Source: Saccharothrix sp. S26 (GTDB taxonomy: Bacteria > Actinomycetota > Actinomycetes > Mycobacteriales > Pseudonocardiaceae). From it: a stretch of DNA of 64,000 nucleotides. Positions 1-8,960 of this stretch are shown in pieces. How positions within the stretch are numbered: position 1 is the first letter of the stretch; each line of letters begins with the position of its first letter. The notes under the pieces were generated by a model. It saw only the letters and a program-made list of their open reading frames with translations. It had not been told where the DNA came from and ran no database searches. The stretch covers positions 62,001-126,000 of the forward strand of contig NZ_JAJUWT010000004.1 of NCBI RefSeq assembly GCF_021390395.1, given 5' to 3'. Made by a program: the position numbers and the translations under genes.

Positions 1-698
1 GGCTGGTCGACCTGGTGGCCGTGTCGCTGGACGGCGACCGCGGCACCCACGACCGGATCCGGGACCAGGAGGGGTGCTTCGACAAGGCCCTGGCCGGGAT
101 CCGCAGGTTCACCGAGGTCGGCATCCCGGTCGGCGTGATCACCACCCTGACCCAGGGGAACGCGACCCAACTGGGTGATGTCGCGCTGGCCGCCGCCCAG
201 TCGGGCGCCCTGCTGCTGCAAGTCCACCCGCTGGAGCCGGAAGGCGCGGCGAACCGGCTGATGGTCGGCGAGCGCCCGGACGCGGTGGAGCTGGCCTACG
301 CGGCGGTGGAGCTGGGCCGCATCGCCGAGGAGCACGGCCTGGCCGTCCAGCTCGACGCCGTGCCGCGCACCATGCTGGCGCGCGAACCGGAGGCGTTCAT
401 GGCCGCACCGGTCGACGACGACCAACCACTGGGCCGCTGGCTCACCCCGCTGGTGATCGAGGCGAACGGCGCGGCGGTCCCGGTCTCCTACGGCTTCGAC
501 CGCCGCTACGGCCTGGGCAACATCCAGGACCGCCCACTGTCCGACCTGGCCCGCTACTGGGACGCGGCCCCGTTCCTGGCCCTGTGCCGAGCCACCTGGC
601 AACGCCTGGTCGACGGCCGCACCGGCCCGCTGGTCCCGTGGTACGGCCACCTGGTCCGCGCGTCCCGAACCTCCCGCCCGGCCACGGCAGGTCGTTGA
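1..698 (+). CDS. Radical SAM-type protein, C-terminal part (partial)
   Basis: The reading frame is open from the window edge, so the N-terminus and the CxxxCxxC iron-sulfur motif are not visible. The visible part starts with VSLDG, then a THD..R..G.F..AL.GIR stretch, as in the later half of a MoaA/PqqE-like radical SAM barrel. The C-terminal region around LVIEANG...YRYGLGNI-like sequence and PLSDLARYW resembles the start of a SPASM/twitch domain, but the usual cysteine ligands are absent there. The gene ends 4 bp from the convergent PHP gene. The substrate cannot be guessed without the upstream neighbours. It could instead be a TIM-barrel relative that no longer binds a second cluster. Confidence 0.6.
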   Translation, partial: LVDLVAVSLDGDRGTHDRIRDQEGCFDKALAGIRRFTEVGIPVGVITTLTQGNATQLGDVALAAAQSGALLLQVHPLEPEGAANRLMVGERPDAVELAYAAVELGRIAEEHGLAVQLDAVPRTMLAREPEAFMAAPVDDDQPLGRWLTPLVIEANGAAVPVSYGFDRRYGLGNIQDRPLSDLARYWDAAPFLALCRATWQRLVDGRTGPLVPWYGHLVRASRTSRPATAGR

Positions 699-702
699 GC
701 GG

Positions 703-1686
703 TCAGCGGGCCAGGAGTTCGTCCGCCTCCAGGGTGTTGATCACCCGGTCGGGGGTGACGCCGCACTCCTCGGCCCGTTCGCAGCCGAACGACAGCCAGT
801 CCAGCTGCCCCGGCGCGTGGGCGTCGCTGTCGATCGAGAACACGCACCCCAGCTCCACCGCCAGCCGCAGCAGTCGGCCCGGCGGGTCGCGGCGCTCCGG
901 GCGCGAGTTGATCTCCACCGCCGTGCCGTGCTCCGCGCACGCCCCGAACACCGCCTCCGCGTCGAACGTCGACTCCGGCCGGCCCTTGCCGACCACCAGC
1001 CGTCCCGTGCAGTGGCCGAGCACGTCCACGTGCGGGTTGGCCACGGCGGCCACCATGCGGCGCGTCATCTCCGGCGCCGCCATCCGCAGCTTCGAGTGCA
1101 CGCTGGCGACCACGACGTCCAGCCGCGCCAACAGGTCGGGCCGCTGGTCGAGCGAGCCGTCGTCGAGGATGTCGACCTCGATGCCGGTCAGGACGCGGAA
1201 CGGCGCCAGCTCGGCGTTCAGCTCCGCCACCACGTCGAGCTGGCGCAGCAGCCGGTCGGCCGACAGCCCGTTGGCGACGGTCAGCCGGGGCGAGTGGTCG
1301 GTCAGCGCCAGCCACGAGTGCCCGAGGTCGCGGGCCGCCTCCGCCATCTCCCGGATCGGGCTGCCGCCGTCGGACCAGTCGGAGTGCGAGTGGCAGTCGC
1401 CCTTCAGCAGGGCCCGCAACGCCTGCCCGCCCACCACCGGCTCGCGGAACCGGCTCAGGTAGGTCGGCTCGCGCCCGGCCACCGCGTCGGAGATCACGCC
1501 GGCGGTCGCCTTGCCGATGCCGGGCAGGTCGGTCAACGTGCCCGCCGCGACCCGTCGTTCCACCTCGCCGTCCGGCAGCCCCGCCACCACCTCGGCGGCC
1601 TTGCGGAACGCCCGGACCCGGTAGGTGGGTTCACCGGCGCGCTCCAACTGGAACGCCACCTGCCGCAGTGCCCAGAGTGGATCCAC
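703..1686 (-). CDS. HhH-PHP domain metal-dependent phosphoesterase (PolX-like C-terminal module)
   Basis: The 327-residue protein has an N-terminal helix-hairpin-helix region (about residues 50-70, LTDLPGIGKATAGVI) and a PHP domain from about residue 97. Metal-ligand motifs appear in order: DCHSHSDWSDGG, LALTDHS, GIEVDIL, VASVHSK, DVLGHC, EINSRPERRDPP and DSDAHA. This is the layout of the C-terminal part of bacterial family X DNA polymerases without the polymerase domain, so a nuclease or phosphoesterase role in DNA metabolism is inferred. The start is taken as GTG at 1686 because the sequence upstream loses family character. The ribosome site there is weak, so the start is uncertain. It is divergent from the TetR gene. 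Confidence 0.75.
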   Translation of the reverse strand: MDPLWALRQVAFQLERAGEPTYRVRAFRKAAEVVAGLPDGEVERRVAAGTLTDLPGIGKATAGVISDAVAGREPTYLSRFREPVVGGQALRALLKGDCHSHSDWSDGGSPIREMAEAARDLGHSWLALTDHSPRLTVANGLSADRLLRQLDVVAELNAELAPFRVLTGIEVDILDDGSLDQRPDLLARLDVVVASVHSKLRMAAPEMTRRMVAAVANPHVDVLGHCTGRLVVGKGRPESTFDAEAVFGACAEHGTAVEINSRPERRDPPGRLLRLAVELGCVFSIDSDAHAPGQLDWLSFGCERAEECGVTPDRVINTLEADELLAR

Positions 1687-1813
1687 ACCCCATTGTCTAC
1701 CCCGCGGCGGGCGGTGGTGCGCGTCGGCGGAGTCGGCGGCGGAGTTCTCGACTTGGTGGCGGTGCGTGCGAAACGCTTGCGGCCGCCCGGGCGGGGAACC
1801 GAGGATGTGCGCC

Positions 1814-2443
1814 ATGTCCCCACGTGCCGGCACGGTCGGGTCGCGGCGCAGGCCCAGCAAGGGCGACCTCACCTCGCAGGCGATCCTCGACACCGCCGAA
1901 CGGCTGCTCCAGACGCGCTCCCTGGACGACATCGCGGTCGACGAGCTGGCCTCGGGGGCCGGCATCTCGCGGTCGACCTTCTACTTCCACTTCGCGTCCC
2001 GGGAAGCGGTGCTGCACGCGCTGGTCGGCGGCGTGCTCGACGCGCTCTACGAGTCGGCGTCGTCGTGGCTGCGGCGCGGCAGCGAACCGCCCGAGGACTC
2101 GATCCGGCGCGCGTTGGGCGCGAGCCTGGCCCTGTGGCGCAAGCACGGCCCGGTGCTGCGCGCCGCCGTCCGGGCCCGTGACACCGACCCGTTGATGCGC
2201 GAGTTCTGGGCCGGTGTCGGCCGCCGGTTCGTCGACGCGACCGCGTCGCAGATCGAGATCGAGCGGTCGGCGGGCGTCGCGCCGCCGGGCCCGGACGCCA
2301 GGGCGCTGGCCGCGGTGCTGGTGTCGATGAACGAGCAGGCGTTCCTGAGCCGCTCGCGGTCCCGCCGGTCGGCCGCGCGGGACCGCGAGCTGGTCGACAC
2401 CCTCACCTGCGTCTGGCTGCGCTCGGTCTACGGCCTTTCCTAG
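1814..2443 (+). CDS. TetR family transcriptional regulator (EthR-like)
   Basis: This 209-residue regulator has an N-terminal TetR helix-turn-helix (about residues 20-66: AILDTAERLL, VDELASGAGIS, STFYFHFASREAVL). The C-terminal ligand-binding part resembles the EthR group, with WAGVGRRFVDATASQIE near the middle. ATG 1814 is preferred because GAGG lies nine bases upstream; an in-frame ATG at 1805 is possible but sits directly on that site. The gene is divergent from the PHP protein and ends 9 bp from the convergent serine hydrolase. No effector or operator can be assigned from sequence. Confidence 0.85.
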   Translation: MSPRAGTVGSRRRPSKGDLTSQAILDTAERLLQTRSLDDIAVDELASGAGISRSTFYFHFASREAVLHALVGGVLDALYESASSWLRRGSEPPEDSIRRALGASLALWRKHGPVLRAAVRARDTDPLMREFWAGVGRRFVDATASQIEIERSAGVAPPGPDARALAAVLVSMNEQAFLSRSRSRRSAARDRELVDTLTCVWLRSVYGLS

Positions 2444-2452
2444 CCGACCCGG

Positions 2453-3646
2453 TCAGCGGAACCAGGCGCCGTCGGACGCCCGGCGGTACCCCAGCGCGCG
2501 GTACACGGCGTCCACAAGGGACTGGCCGCGCGCGTTGACGCCCAGACCCGGCCCCATCCGCGTCATCGCGTACCCGAACGACATGCGCGCGCCGGGGTCG
2601 GCGAACCCGAGCGACCCTCCCATCCCGGAGTGCCCGAACGCGTCCTCCGACATCGCCGCGCCGCGCTCCACCGCGGGCAGGTGGAGGTTGGCCGCCGACT
2701 TCATGAACCCCAGCGAGAAGCGGGTCGGCGCGAGCAGCATCTCGTCGAACCCGGCCGACACCACGCCCGACATGACCGGGATCTGCGCCTCGTCCACCAC
2801 CCGAACCCCGTTGTACTCGCCGCCCAACGCCAGCGGCCGGTACATCTGTGCCAGGCCGCGCGCGTTGCTCATCCCGCCGACCGAGCCGTACTGCGCGGCG
2901 TGCGCCTCACGGGTGTCGGACGCCGCCACGTACCCGCCGGAGTTGCCCGCCAGCAGCGCCTGCATCGACTCGGGCCTGGTCATCGCGGTCACGTAGACGT
3001 TCGGCACCGCCTCGCCGCGCTCGGCCGGGATGGTGCGCGCGACCAGCGGTTCCAGGTCCTCGGGCAGCGTCAGCCAGAAGTCCAGCCCCAGCGGGCCGGA
3101 CACCTCCTTCTCGAAGAACTCCGCCGGCGACAGGCCGGACACCCGTCGCACGACCTCGCCGACCAGGTGCCCGAACGTCAACGCGTGGTAGCCGTGCCGG
3201 GTGCCGGGCGCCCAGAACGGCTCCTGCCGCGCCAGCCGGTCGGTCATGAGCTCCCAGTCGAGCATCCCGCCCGGCGGCAGCGGCTCGCGCACGGCGGCCA
3301 GGCCGGCCTGGTGGGCCAGCAGGTGCCGCACCAGGGTGCCCTCCTTGCCGTGCTGCCCGAACTCCGGCCAGTGCTCGGTGACCGGCGCGTCCAGGTCCAG
3401 CTCGCCCCGTGACGCCAGCACGTGCGCGCACAACGCGGTCGCGCCCTTCGTGCACGACCAGACGTGCGTGATCGTGTCCTCGGTCCACGGCCGCCCGCCC
3501 GCGTCACCGCCCCACAGGTCGACCACGGTCTCGCCGTCCACCGTCACGTGCACGCCCGCGCCGACCTCGCCGCGCTCGGCGAAGTTGCGCTCGAACTCGG
3601 TGCGGACCTCGGCGAACTCGTCCGCGCAGGTGCCCTCGACCGTCAT
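2453..3646 (-). CDS. Serine hydrolase, beta-lactamase class C / EstB-like esterase family
   Basis: This 397-residue protein carries the S-x-x-K catalytic motif SCTKG (Ser64, Lys67) and the second-site tyrosine in HGYHALTFGHL (Tyr153). An HSGMGGSLGFADP segment near the C-terminus corresponds to the third conserved box. There is no signal peptide, which fits the cytosolic esterase or carboxylesterase branch rather than a secreted beta-lactamase. The start at 3646 is supported by GGAGGG just upstream. The gene is divergent from the large LuxR regulator. Substrate is unknown; ester or amide hydrolysis by an acyl-serine mechanism is known for the family. Confidence 0.85.
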   Translation of the reverse strand: MTVEGTCADEFAEVRTEFERNFAERGEVGAGVHVTVDGETVVDLWGGDAGGRPWTEDTITHVWSCTKGATALCAHVLASRGELDLDAPVTEHWPEFGQHGKEGTLVRHLLAHQAGLAAVREPLPPGGMLDWELMTDRLARQEPFWAPGTRHGYHALTFGHLVGEVVRRVSGLSPAEFFEKEVSGPLGLDFWLTLPEDLEPLVARTIPAERGEAVPNVYVTAMTRPESMQALLAGNSGGYVAASDTREAHAAQYGSVGGMSNARGLAQMYRPLALGGEYNGVRVVDEAQIPVMSGVVSAGFDEMLLAPTRFSLGFMKSAANLHLPAVERGAAMSEDAFGHSGMGGSLGFADPGARMSFGYAMTRMGPGLGVNARGQSLVDAVYRALGYRRASDGAWFR

Positions 3647-3759
3647 CGACCCTCCAGGTGCGGCAGTTGTCCGCCGCCATGCCACCACCGTGAGCCACGC
3701 CACGTGAGTAGGGATTCCTCAGTCGGTAGGGTGGTGGGCCCAACGAGGGGAGGTCGCCC

Positions 3760-6522
3760 TTGTCGCCTTTCTTCGGCCGGGAAAGCGAACTGGCGGCCGT
3801 GTTCGACGCGGTCGAGCGCGTGCCCGCGGCCGGGTTGGTGGCCGTGGTGGTGTCGGGCGAGCCGGGGATCGGCAAGTCCAGCCTGCTGGCCGAGGTCGGC
3901 CGCCGGTTGCGCGACCGGGGCCGCGCGGTGGCGGCGGTCGAGTCGGACGACGTCAGCAGGCGCATCCCGTACGCGGCGGTGGCGACGGCGTTGCGGTCGG
4001 TCGCGGGCGGTCCCGAGGTGCGCGCCGCCTTGGCGGCGTTGGACCTCACCTCCGCGCCGGACGCCACCTGGTTCGGGCGGTCGTGCGAGCTGGTGTCGCG
4101 GGCGTTAACGGGCCTGGCCGCCCAGCGGCCGGCGGCGTTGGTGCTCGACGACGTCGACCAGGTGGACGACGATTCGCTGGCCATGCTGGCGGTGGTGCTG
4201 CGCCGGGTCACGGCCGCGCCGCTGGCGCTGATCGCCGCGGTGCGCTCGCACCACCGCAACCCCGGCGTCGAGGAGCTGCTCGACCGGGTCGAACGGCACG
4301 CCGACGTGGTGCGGGTGCGGCTGGAGCCGTTGAGCGGCGGTGACGTGGCGCGGATCGTGGAGACCGTGCTGGGCACGCCGGTGGACGACGGGCTGGCGCA
4401 CGAGGTGCACCAGCGGGCGGACGGCAACCCGTTCTTCGCGGTGGAGATCGCCCGGTCGCTGCGCGAGCTGGACCTGGTGGCGGTGGACGGCGACCGGGCG
4501 CGGCTCACCGTGTCGCCGTCGGCGATCCGGCTGACCAGGCGCGAGGCGGTGTTGCGGCGGGTCGCGCCGCTGGACCGGGACACCAGGGCGGTGGCACGGG
4601 CGGTGTCGATCTTCCGGCGCGTGCGGCTGGACCAGATCGGGCTGCTGGCGCGGGTGTCGTCGCTGCCCGAGGACGTCGTGGTGGACGCGTTCGACGGGCT
4701 GCTGCGCGCGCACATCGTGGTGCGTGACGACGACCGGGGGTACCGGTTCTCGCACGCGCTGGTCGGGGAGGCGCTGTACCAGGAGATCGGCCCGGCCCAG
4801 CGCAGGCACCTGCACAGCCTGATCAGCGCCCGGCTGCTGGACGACCGGGCGCGCGGGCTGGCCGTGGACGAGATGGAGCTGGCCTGGCACCTGGCCGAGT
4901 CCGCGCCGCCGGGCGACCTGCGCGCCGTGCGGGTGATGGCGCAGGCCGCCGCCGCCAACCGGGCCACCGCGCCGGAGACGGCGGCGGCGCTGTGCGCGCG
5001 GGCGTTGGAGCTGCTCCCGGTGGCCGCGCCGGAACGGGCCGGGTTGCTGGCCTCGCAGTGCCGGGCGTTGGCGCACGCGTCACGGCCCGGCGCGGCGATC
5101 GGGCCCGGGCTCGCGGCGTTGGCGGCGCTGCCCGCGGGGGCGGAGCGGTCCCGGTGCGCGGTGGTCGTGCTGAGCAGCATGTTCCTGGTCGGGCGGTTCG
5201 CGGAGGCGCTGCGGCTGGCGGACGCGGAGGTGCGGGCCGGGGACGCGCCGGCGGCCTTGCACGCGCAGCGCGCGCTGCTGTTGGTGTTCACCGGGCGTCA
5301 CGCCGAGGCGATGGAGGCGGTGGACCGGATCGAGGCCATGCCGGTCGCGTCGGCGGCCGAAGGCGTGGTCGTGTTCGACCAGTTGGCGGTCATCACGTCG
5401 ATGCTGTTCCGGCACGACAAGACGGTCGAGCACGCCAACCGGTCGCTGGCCGCGGCGGACGGCCAGCCCGCGCTGGAGCTGCAGGCGCTGGCGGTGGGCG
5501 CGTCGACCGGGGCGTTGGCCGGGTTGGTGCACGACGCGTCGTGGCGGCTGCGGCGGGCCGAGGAGCTGCGGGAACGGGCCGGCGGGCACGCGTTCCGCGG
5601 TGAGCTGGAGATGGCGCGGGTGGCGCTGGACTGGTTCGGCGGGGCGTGGGACGCGTGCCTGGAGCGGGTCGGCCGGGCCGCGGCGGAGCTGGAGTCGCGG
5701 CAGGAGCTGATGATGCTGGACGGCCTGCGCGCGATCGAGCTGGAGGTGCGGACGTGGCGCGGTGAGCTGGACGTGGCGGCCCGGTTGGCGGCGTTGCGGG
5801 TGCCGGACAGCCCCAACATGTCCCGGCTGCACGCGTTCGCGATGGCCGGGTACCTGGCGGCGCGCGGTGACGTGGAAGGTGCGCGCGGGGTGTTGGTGGA
5901 CGCGGTCGACGAGGACGGGATGACCGCGTACAGCTGCGTGTTGTTGGGCCGGTTGGTCGAGCTGGAGCTCGGGTGCGGGCGGGTGGGCGAAGCGCGGCGG
6001 GTGGTGGAGCGGCTGGAGGCCGTGGCGGCGGACCGGGTCGCGCCGTGGACCCGGACGACCGTGCGGAGGGTGGTCGGGGTGGTGGAGCGGGACGGCGCGG
6101 TGCTGCGGGAGGCGGTGCGAGAGGCGGAGGTAGGGGGGTTGGTGTTCGAGAAGGCACGGGGGCAGTTGGCGTTGGGGCTGGTGGAGGGGGGTGCGGTGGG
6201 GTCCGGTGCGGTGGAGGGGTTGCTGGAGGCGTACGGGGTGTTCCAGCGGGTGGGGGCGCACGGGTTGCGGCGGCAGGCGGGGGCGCGGTTGAAGGAGTTG
6301 GGGGCGAAGGTGCCGCGGGCGCGCGGGCGGGGGCGCGGGGTGTTGACGGCGGCGGAGGAGAACGTGGCGCGGCTGGTGCAGCAGGGGATGCGGAACCGGG
6401 ACATCGCGGCGGCGCTGCACTACAGCCCGCGCACGATCGAGGTGTACCTGTCGCGGATCTACGCGAAGTTGCGGGTGTCGTCGCGGTTGGAGTTGGCGCG
6501 GGTGCTCGACGGGCGGGCTTAG
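3760..6522 (+). CDS. Large LuxR-family ATP-binding transcriptional regulator (LAL type)
   Basis: The 920-residue protein begins FFGRESEL and has a P-loop GEPGIGKSS (about residues 33-41), a Walker B-like LVLDDVDQVDDD, a long helical TPR-like middle, and a C-terminal LuxR helix-turn-helix (LTAAEENVARLVQQG...RDIAAALHYSPRTIEVYLSRIYAKL). This is the MalT/LAL architecture, in which ATP and an inducer drive multimerisation on DNA. The start is TTG 3760 with GAGGGGAGG just upstream. The last 500 bp show an unusual bias for G at third codon positions. No adjacent biosynthetic cluster is visible, so the target genes are unknown. Confidence 0.9.
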   Translation: MSPFFGRESELAAVFDAVERVPAAGLVAVVVSGEPGIGKSSLLAEVGRRLRDRGRAVAAVESDDVSRRIPYAAVATALRSVAGGPEVRAALAALDLTSAPDATWFGRSCELVSRALTGLAAQRPAALVLDDVDQVDDDSLAMLAVVLRRVTAAPLALIAAVRSHHRNPGVEELLDRVERHADVVRVRLEPLSGGDVARIVETVLGTPVDDGLAHEVHQRADGNPFFAVEIARSLRELDLVAVDGDRARLTVSPSAIRLTRREAVLRRVAPLDRDTRAVARAVSIFRRVRLDQIGLLARVSSLPEDVVVDAFDGLLRAHIVVRDDDRGYRFSHALVGEALYQEIGPAQRRHLHSLISARLLDDRARGLAVDEMELAWHLAESAPPGDLRAVRVMAQAAAANRATAPETAAALCARALELLPVAAPERAGLLASQCRALAHASRPGAAIGPGLAALAALPAGAERSRCAVVVLSSMFLVGRFAEALRLADAEVRAGDAPAALHAQRALLLVFTGRHAEAMEAVDRIEAMPVASAAEGVVVFDQLAVITSMLFRHDKTVEHANRSLAAADGQPALELQALAVGASTGALAGLVHDASWRLRRAEELRERAGGHAFRGELEMARVALDWFGGAWDACLERVGRAAAELESRQELMMLDGLRAIELEVRTWRGELDVAARLAALRVPDSPNMSRLHAFAMAGYLAARGDVEGARGVLVDAVDEDGMTAYSCVLLGRLVELELGCGRVGEARRVVERLEAVAADRVAPWTRTTVRRVVGVVERDGAVLREAVREAEVGGLVFEKARGQLALGLVEGGAVGSGAVEGLLEAYGVFQRVGAHGLRRQAGARLKELGAKVPRARGRGRGVLTAAEENVARLVQQGMRNRDIAAALHYSPRTIEVYLSRIYAKLRVSSRLELARVLDGRA
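6172..6222 (+). other. G-run cluster (possible G-quadruplex) inside the LuxR gene
   Basis: Within about 50 bases the coding strand holds four runs of four or more Gs separated by 7-12 bases. This satisfies the usual pattern for an intramolecular G-quadruplex. It lies in the gene segment with strong G bias at wobble positions, so it may be a by-product of codon choice. Confidence 0.35.
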
Positions 6523-6654
6523 TTGTTGTGGAGTCCGCACTAAGCCGGTGAGGGCCGTGGGGTGTTGGGTGGGGGTGTGGCGGGCGGTCTGGTACGGGCT
6601 CCGGGTCAGTCCCGAGGTCAAGACCGGGGTGTTCGGCTGCGCTCACTTCCGGCT

Positions 6655-6780
6655 CGATTTGACATGGGGCCCTTACGGGCACTCCAGGCTGGCCAAAGCC
6701 GGGCAGGCATGGCGGATAAAGCGCCCGCCAAGCCTGCCCGGCTTCGACCAGCCTAAAGCACCCGAACCCATGTCAAATCG
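6655..6780. repeat. 126-bp imperfect palindrome (MITE-like or terminator element)
   Basis: The ends are a perfect 14-bp inverted repeat, CGATTTGACATGGG (6655-6668) and its complement (6767-6780). Inside are two arms of about 30 bp that pair with only three mismatches, from AGGCTGG to TGGCGG on the left and the complement on the right, around a short loop near ATAAAG. The whole folds as one long hairpin with one internal bulge. It lies between the LuxR gene and the molybdopterin oxidoreductase and overlaps no credible gene. No clear target-site duplication is seen. It could end LuxR transcription, or be a non-autonomous mobile palindrome. Confidence 0.7.
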
Positions 6781-6828
6781 GGCCTCGGTGGGATGGTGCG
6801 GGTCCGTTGTGGGTGGATTGGGAGGGGC

Positions 6829-8949
6829 ATGCGTACGGCGTGGACGACTTGTCCGTTGTGCGAGGCGACTTGTGGGTTGGAGTTGACGGTCGAGGGGGAG
6901 TTGGTCACGGCGGTTCGTGGTGATCGGCGGGATGTGTTGAGTGGTGGGTTCCTGTGTCCCAAGGGTGCGTCGTTGGGGGCGTTGGACGCTGATCCGGACC
7001 GGTTGCGACAGCCGGTGGTTCGGCGTGGTGAGGGCTTTGAGGCGGTGTCTTGGGGCGAGGCTTTCGAGGTAGTCGATCGGCGGTTGGGTGAGGTTGTCTC
7101 GCGGTTCGGGCGGGATGCGGTGGGGATGTACTTGGGGAATCCCACGGTGCATTCGTTGGCTGGTGGGTTGTACGCGGGGGTGTTGCGGAGGTCTTTGGGG
7201 TCGCGGAATTTCTTCACGGCGGCGACGGTGGATCAGATGCCGAAGCACGTGTCGTCGGGATTGCTTTATGGCGGGATGTACTCGATTCCGGTTCCGGATG
7301 TGGATCGGACCGATTTCCTGTTGATCCTCGGTGCGGACCCGTTCTCGTCCAACGGGAGTTTGTGGACGGTGCCGGACGTGGTCGGGCGGTTGAAGGCGTT
7401 GCGGCGGCGGGGCGGGGCGTTCGTGGTGGTCGACCCGCGGCGCAGTCGGACCGCGGCGGCGGCTGATCGGCACCTGGCGATCGTGCCGGGGACGGACGTG
7501 TTCCTGCTGCTGGCCATGGTGAACGAGTTGTTCGCGGCGTCGTTGGTGGACCTCAAGGCGCTCGCGGGGCACGTGAACGGCGTGGCCGGGGTGCGGGAGT
7601 TGAGCTCGCCGTTCACGCCCGAGGCGGTGGCGGGGCGGTGCGGGATCGGGGCCGGGGAGATCCGGGCGCTGACGCGGCAGCTCGCCGAGGCGGAGCGGGC
7701 GGCGGTGTACGGGCGGATCGGCACGACGACGGTCGAGTTCGGGACGGTGGCCAGTTGGCTGGTCGACGTGCTGAACATCTTGACGGGGAACCTGGACCGG
7801 CCCGGTGGGGCGATGTTCCCGATGCCCGCGCACGGCCGGCGGGGGACGGGGTCGGGCAAGGGGTTCGAGGTGGGGCGGTGGCGCAGTCGGGTGCGGGGGT
7901 TGCCCGAGGTGGCGGGGGAGCTGCCGGTCGTCACGCTGGCGGACGAGATCGAGACGCCCGGGGACGGGCAGGTCCGGGCGTTGGTGACGGTGGCGGGGAA
8001 CCCGGCGTTGTCGGTGCCCAACTCGGCGCGGTTGGACGCCTGCCTGTCCACTTTGGACTTCATGGTGTCGGTCGATCCCTACGTGAACGAGACGACGCGG
8101 CACGCGGACGTGATCCTGCCGCCTCCGCCGCCGAGCAGGCGTGCCCACTACGACGTGGCGTTCCTGTCGTTCGCGGTGCGGAACGTGGCGAAGTACTCGC
8201 GGCCGGCCGTGCCGTTGCGGCCCGGTGAGGTGGACGAGGGCGAGATCCTCCTGAGGTTGAGCGCGATCCTCGCCGGGGCGGGGCCGCGGGCGGACCTCGA
8301 CGCGTTGGTGGGGTTGTCGGGGGAGTCGGAGCTCAGCCGTGAGGAACGGTTGCTGGACGCGAAGCTGCGGTCCGGGCCGTACGGGTTGTCGTTGGCGGAC
8401 CTCCTGGAGCAGCCGCACGGTGTCGACCTGGGGCCGTTGACGAGTCGGGTGCCGGAGATCCTGCGCACGCCGTCCGGTCGGATCGAGCTGTGCCCGGAGC
8501 CGATCGCGGCCGACGTGCCGCGGGTGGTGGCGGCGTTGCGCCGGCCGGTCGACGGGCTGGTGCTGGTGGGGCGGCGGCACCTGCGGTCGAACAATTCGTG
8601 GTTGCACAACGTGCCCGCGCTGGTGAAGGGCAAGCAGTTGTGCACGTTGTTGGTGAACCCGGCCGACGCCGAGCGGTTGGGGTTGGTGGACGGCGGGTCG
8701 GCGCGCGTGGCGTCACGGGTCGGTGAGGTCGAGGCGACCGTGGAGGTCAGCGCCGACATGGCCGCAGGCGTGGTCAGCCTGCCCCACGGCTGGGGTCACG
8801 ACCGGCCCGGCACGCGCCTGAGCACCGCCCGCGCCCACCCCGGCGTCAACGTCAACCTGCTCACCGACGACCTGGCCGTGGACCCGCTGTCCGGCACCGC
8901 CGTGCTGAACGGCGTCCACGTGCGCGTCACCCCGTCCGCAGCACAGTGA
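6829..8949 (+). CDS. Molybdopterin oxidoreductase family protein (formate dehydrogenase/nitrate reductase-like)
   Basis: The 706-residue protein has an N-terminal [4Fe-4S] motif (Cys8, Cys11, Cys15, Cys43: CPLCEATC...FLCPKG). The molybdopterin domain includes LILGADPFSSNGS, VVVDPRRSRTAAAADRHLAI and NILTGNLDRPGG. The C-terminal dinucleotide-binding domain includes NNSWLHN and SLPHGWGHDRPG. No signal peptide or partner subunit is adjacent, so it is probably a cytosolic stand-alone enzyme with an unknown donor. ATG 6829 follows GGAGGGG. The acyl-CoA ligase starts 11 bp after its stop, suggesting one operon. The first few hundred bases use more T-ending codons than neighbouring genes. Confidence 0.85.
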   Translation: MRTAWTTCPLCEATCGLELTVEGELVTAVRGDRRDVLSGGFLCPKGASLGALDADPDRLRQPVVRRGEGFEAVSWGEAFEVVDRRLGEVVSRFGRDAVGMYLGNPTVHSLAGGLYAGVLRRSLGSRNFFTAATVDQMPKHVSSGLLYGGMYSIPVPDVDRTDFLLILGADPFSSNGSLWTVPDVVGRLKALRRRGGAFVVVDPRRSRTAAAADRHLAIVPGTDVFLLLAMVNELFAASLVDLKALAGHVNGVAGVRELSSPFTPEAVAGRCGIGAGEIRALTRQLAEAERAAVYGRIGTTTVEFGTVASWLVDVLNILTGNLDRPGGAMFPMPAHGRRGTGSGKGFEVGRWRSRVRGLPEVAGELPVVTLADEIETPGDGQVRALVTVAGNPALSVPNSARLDACLSTLDFMVSVDPYVNETTRHADVILPPPPPSRRAHYDVAFLSFAVRNVAKYSRPAVPLRPGEVDEGEILLRLSAILAGAGPRADLDALVGLSGESELSREERLLDAKLRSGPYGLSLADLLEQPHGVDLGPLTSRVPEILRTPSGRIELCPEPIAADVPRVVAALRRPVDGLVLVGRRHLRSNNSWLHNVPALVKGKQLCTLLVNPADAERLGLVDGGSARVASRVGEVEATVEVSADMAAGVVSLPHGWGHDRPGTRLSTARAHPGVNVNLLTDDLAVDPLSGTAVLNGVHVRVTPSAAQ

Positions 8950-8960
8950 GGAGCACCGCC

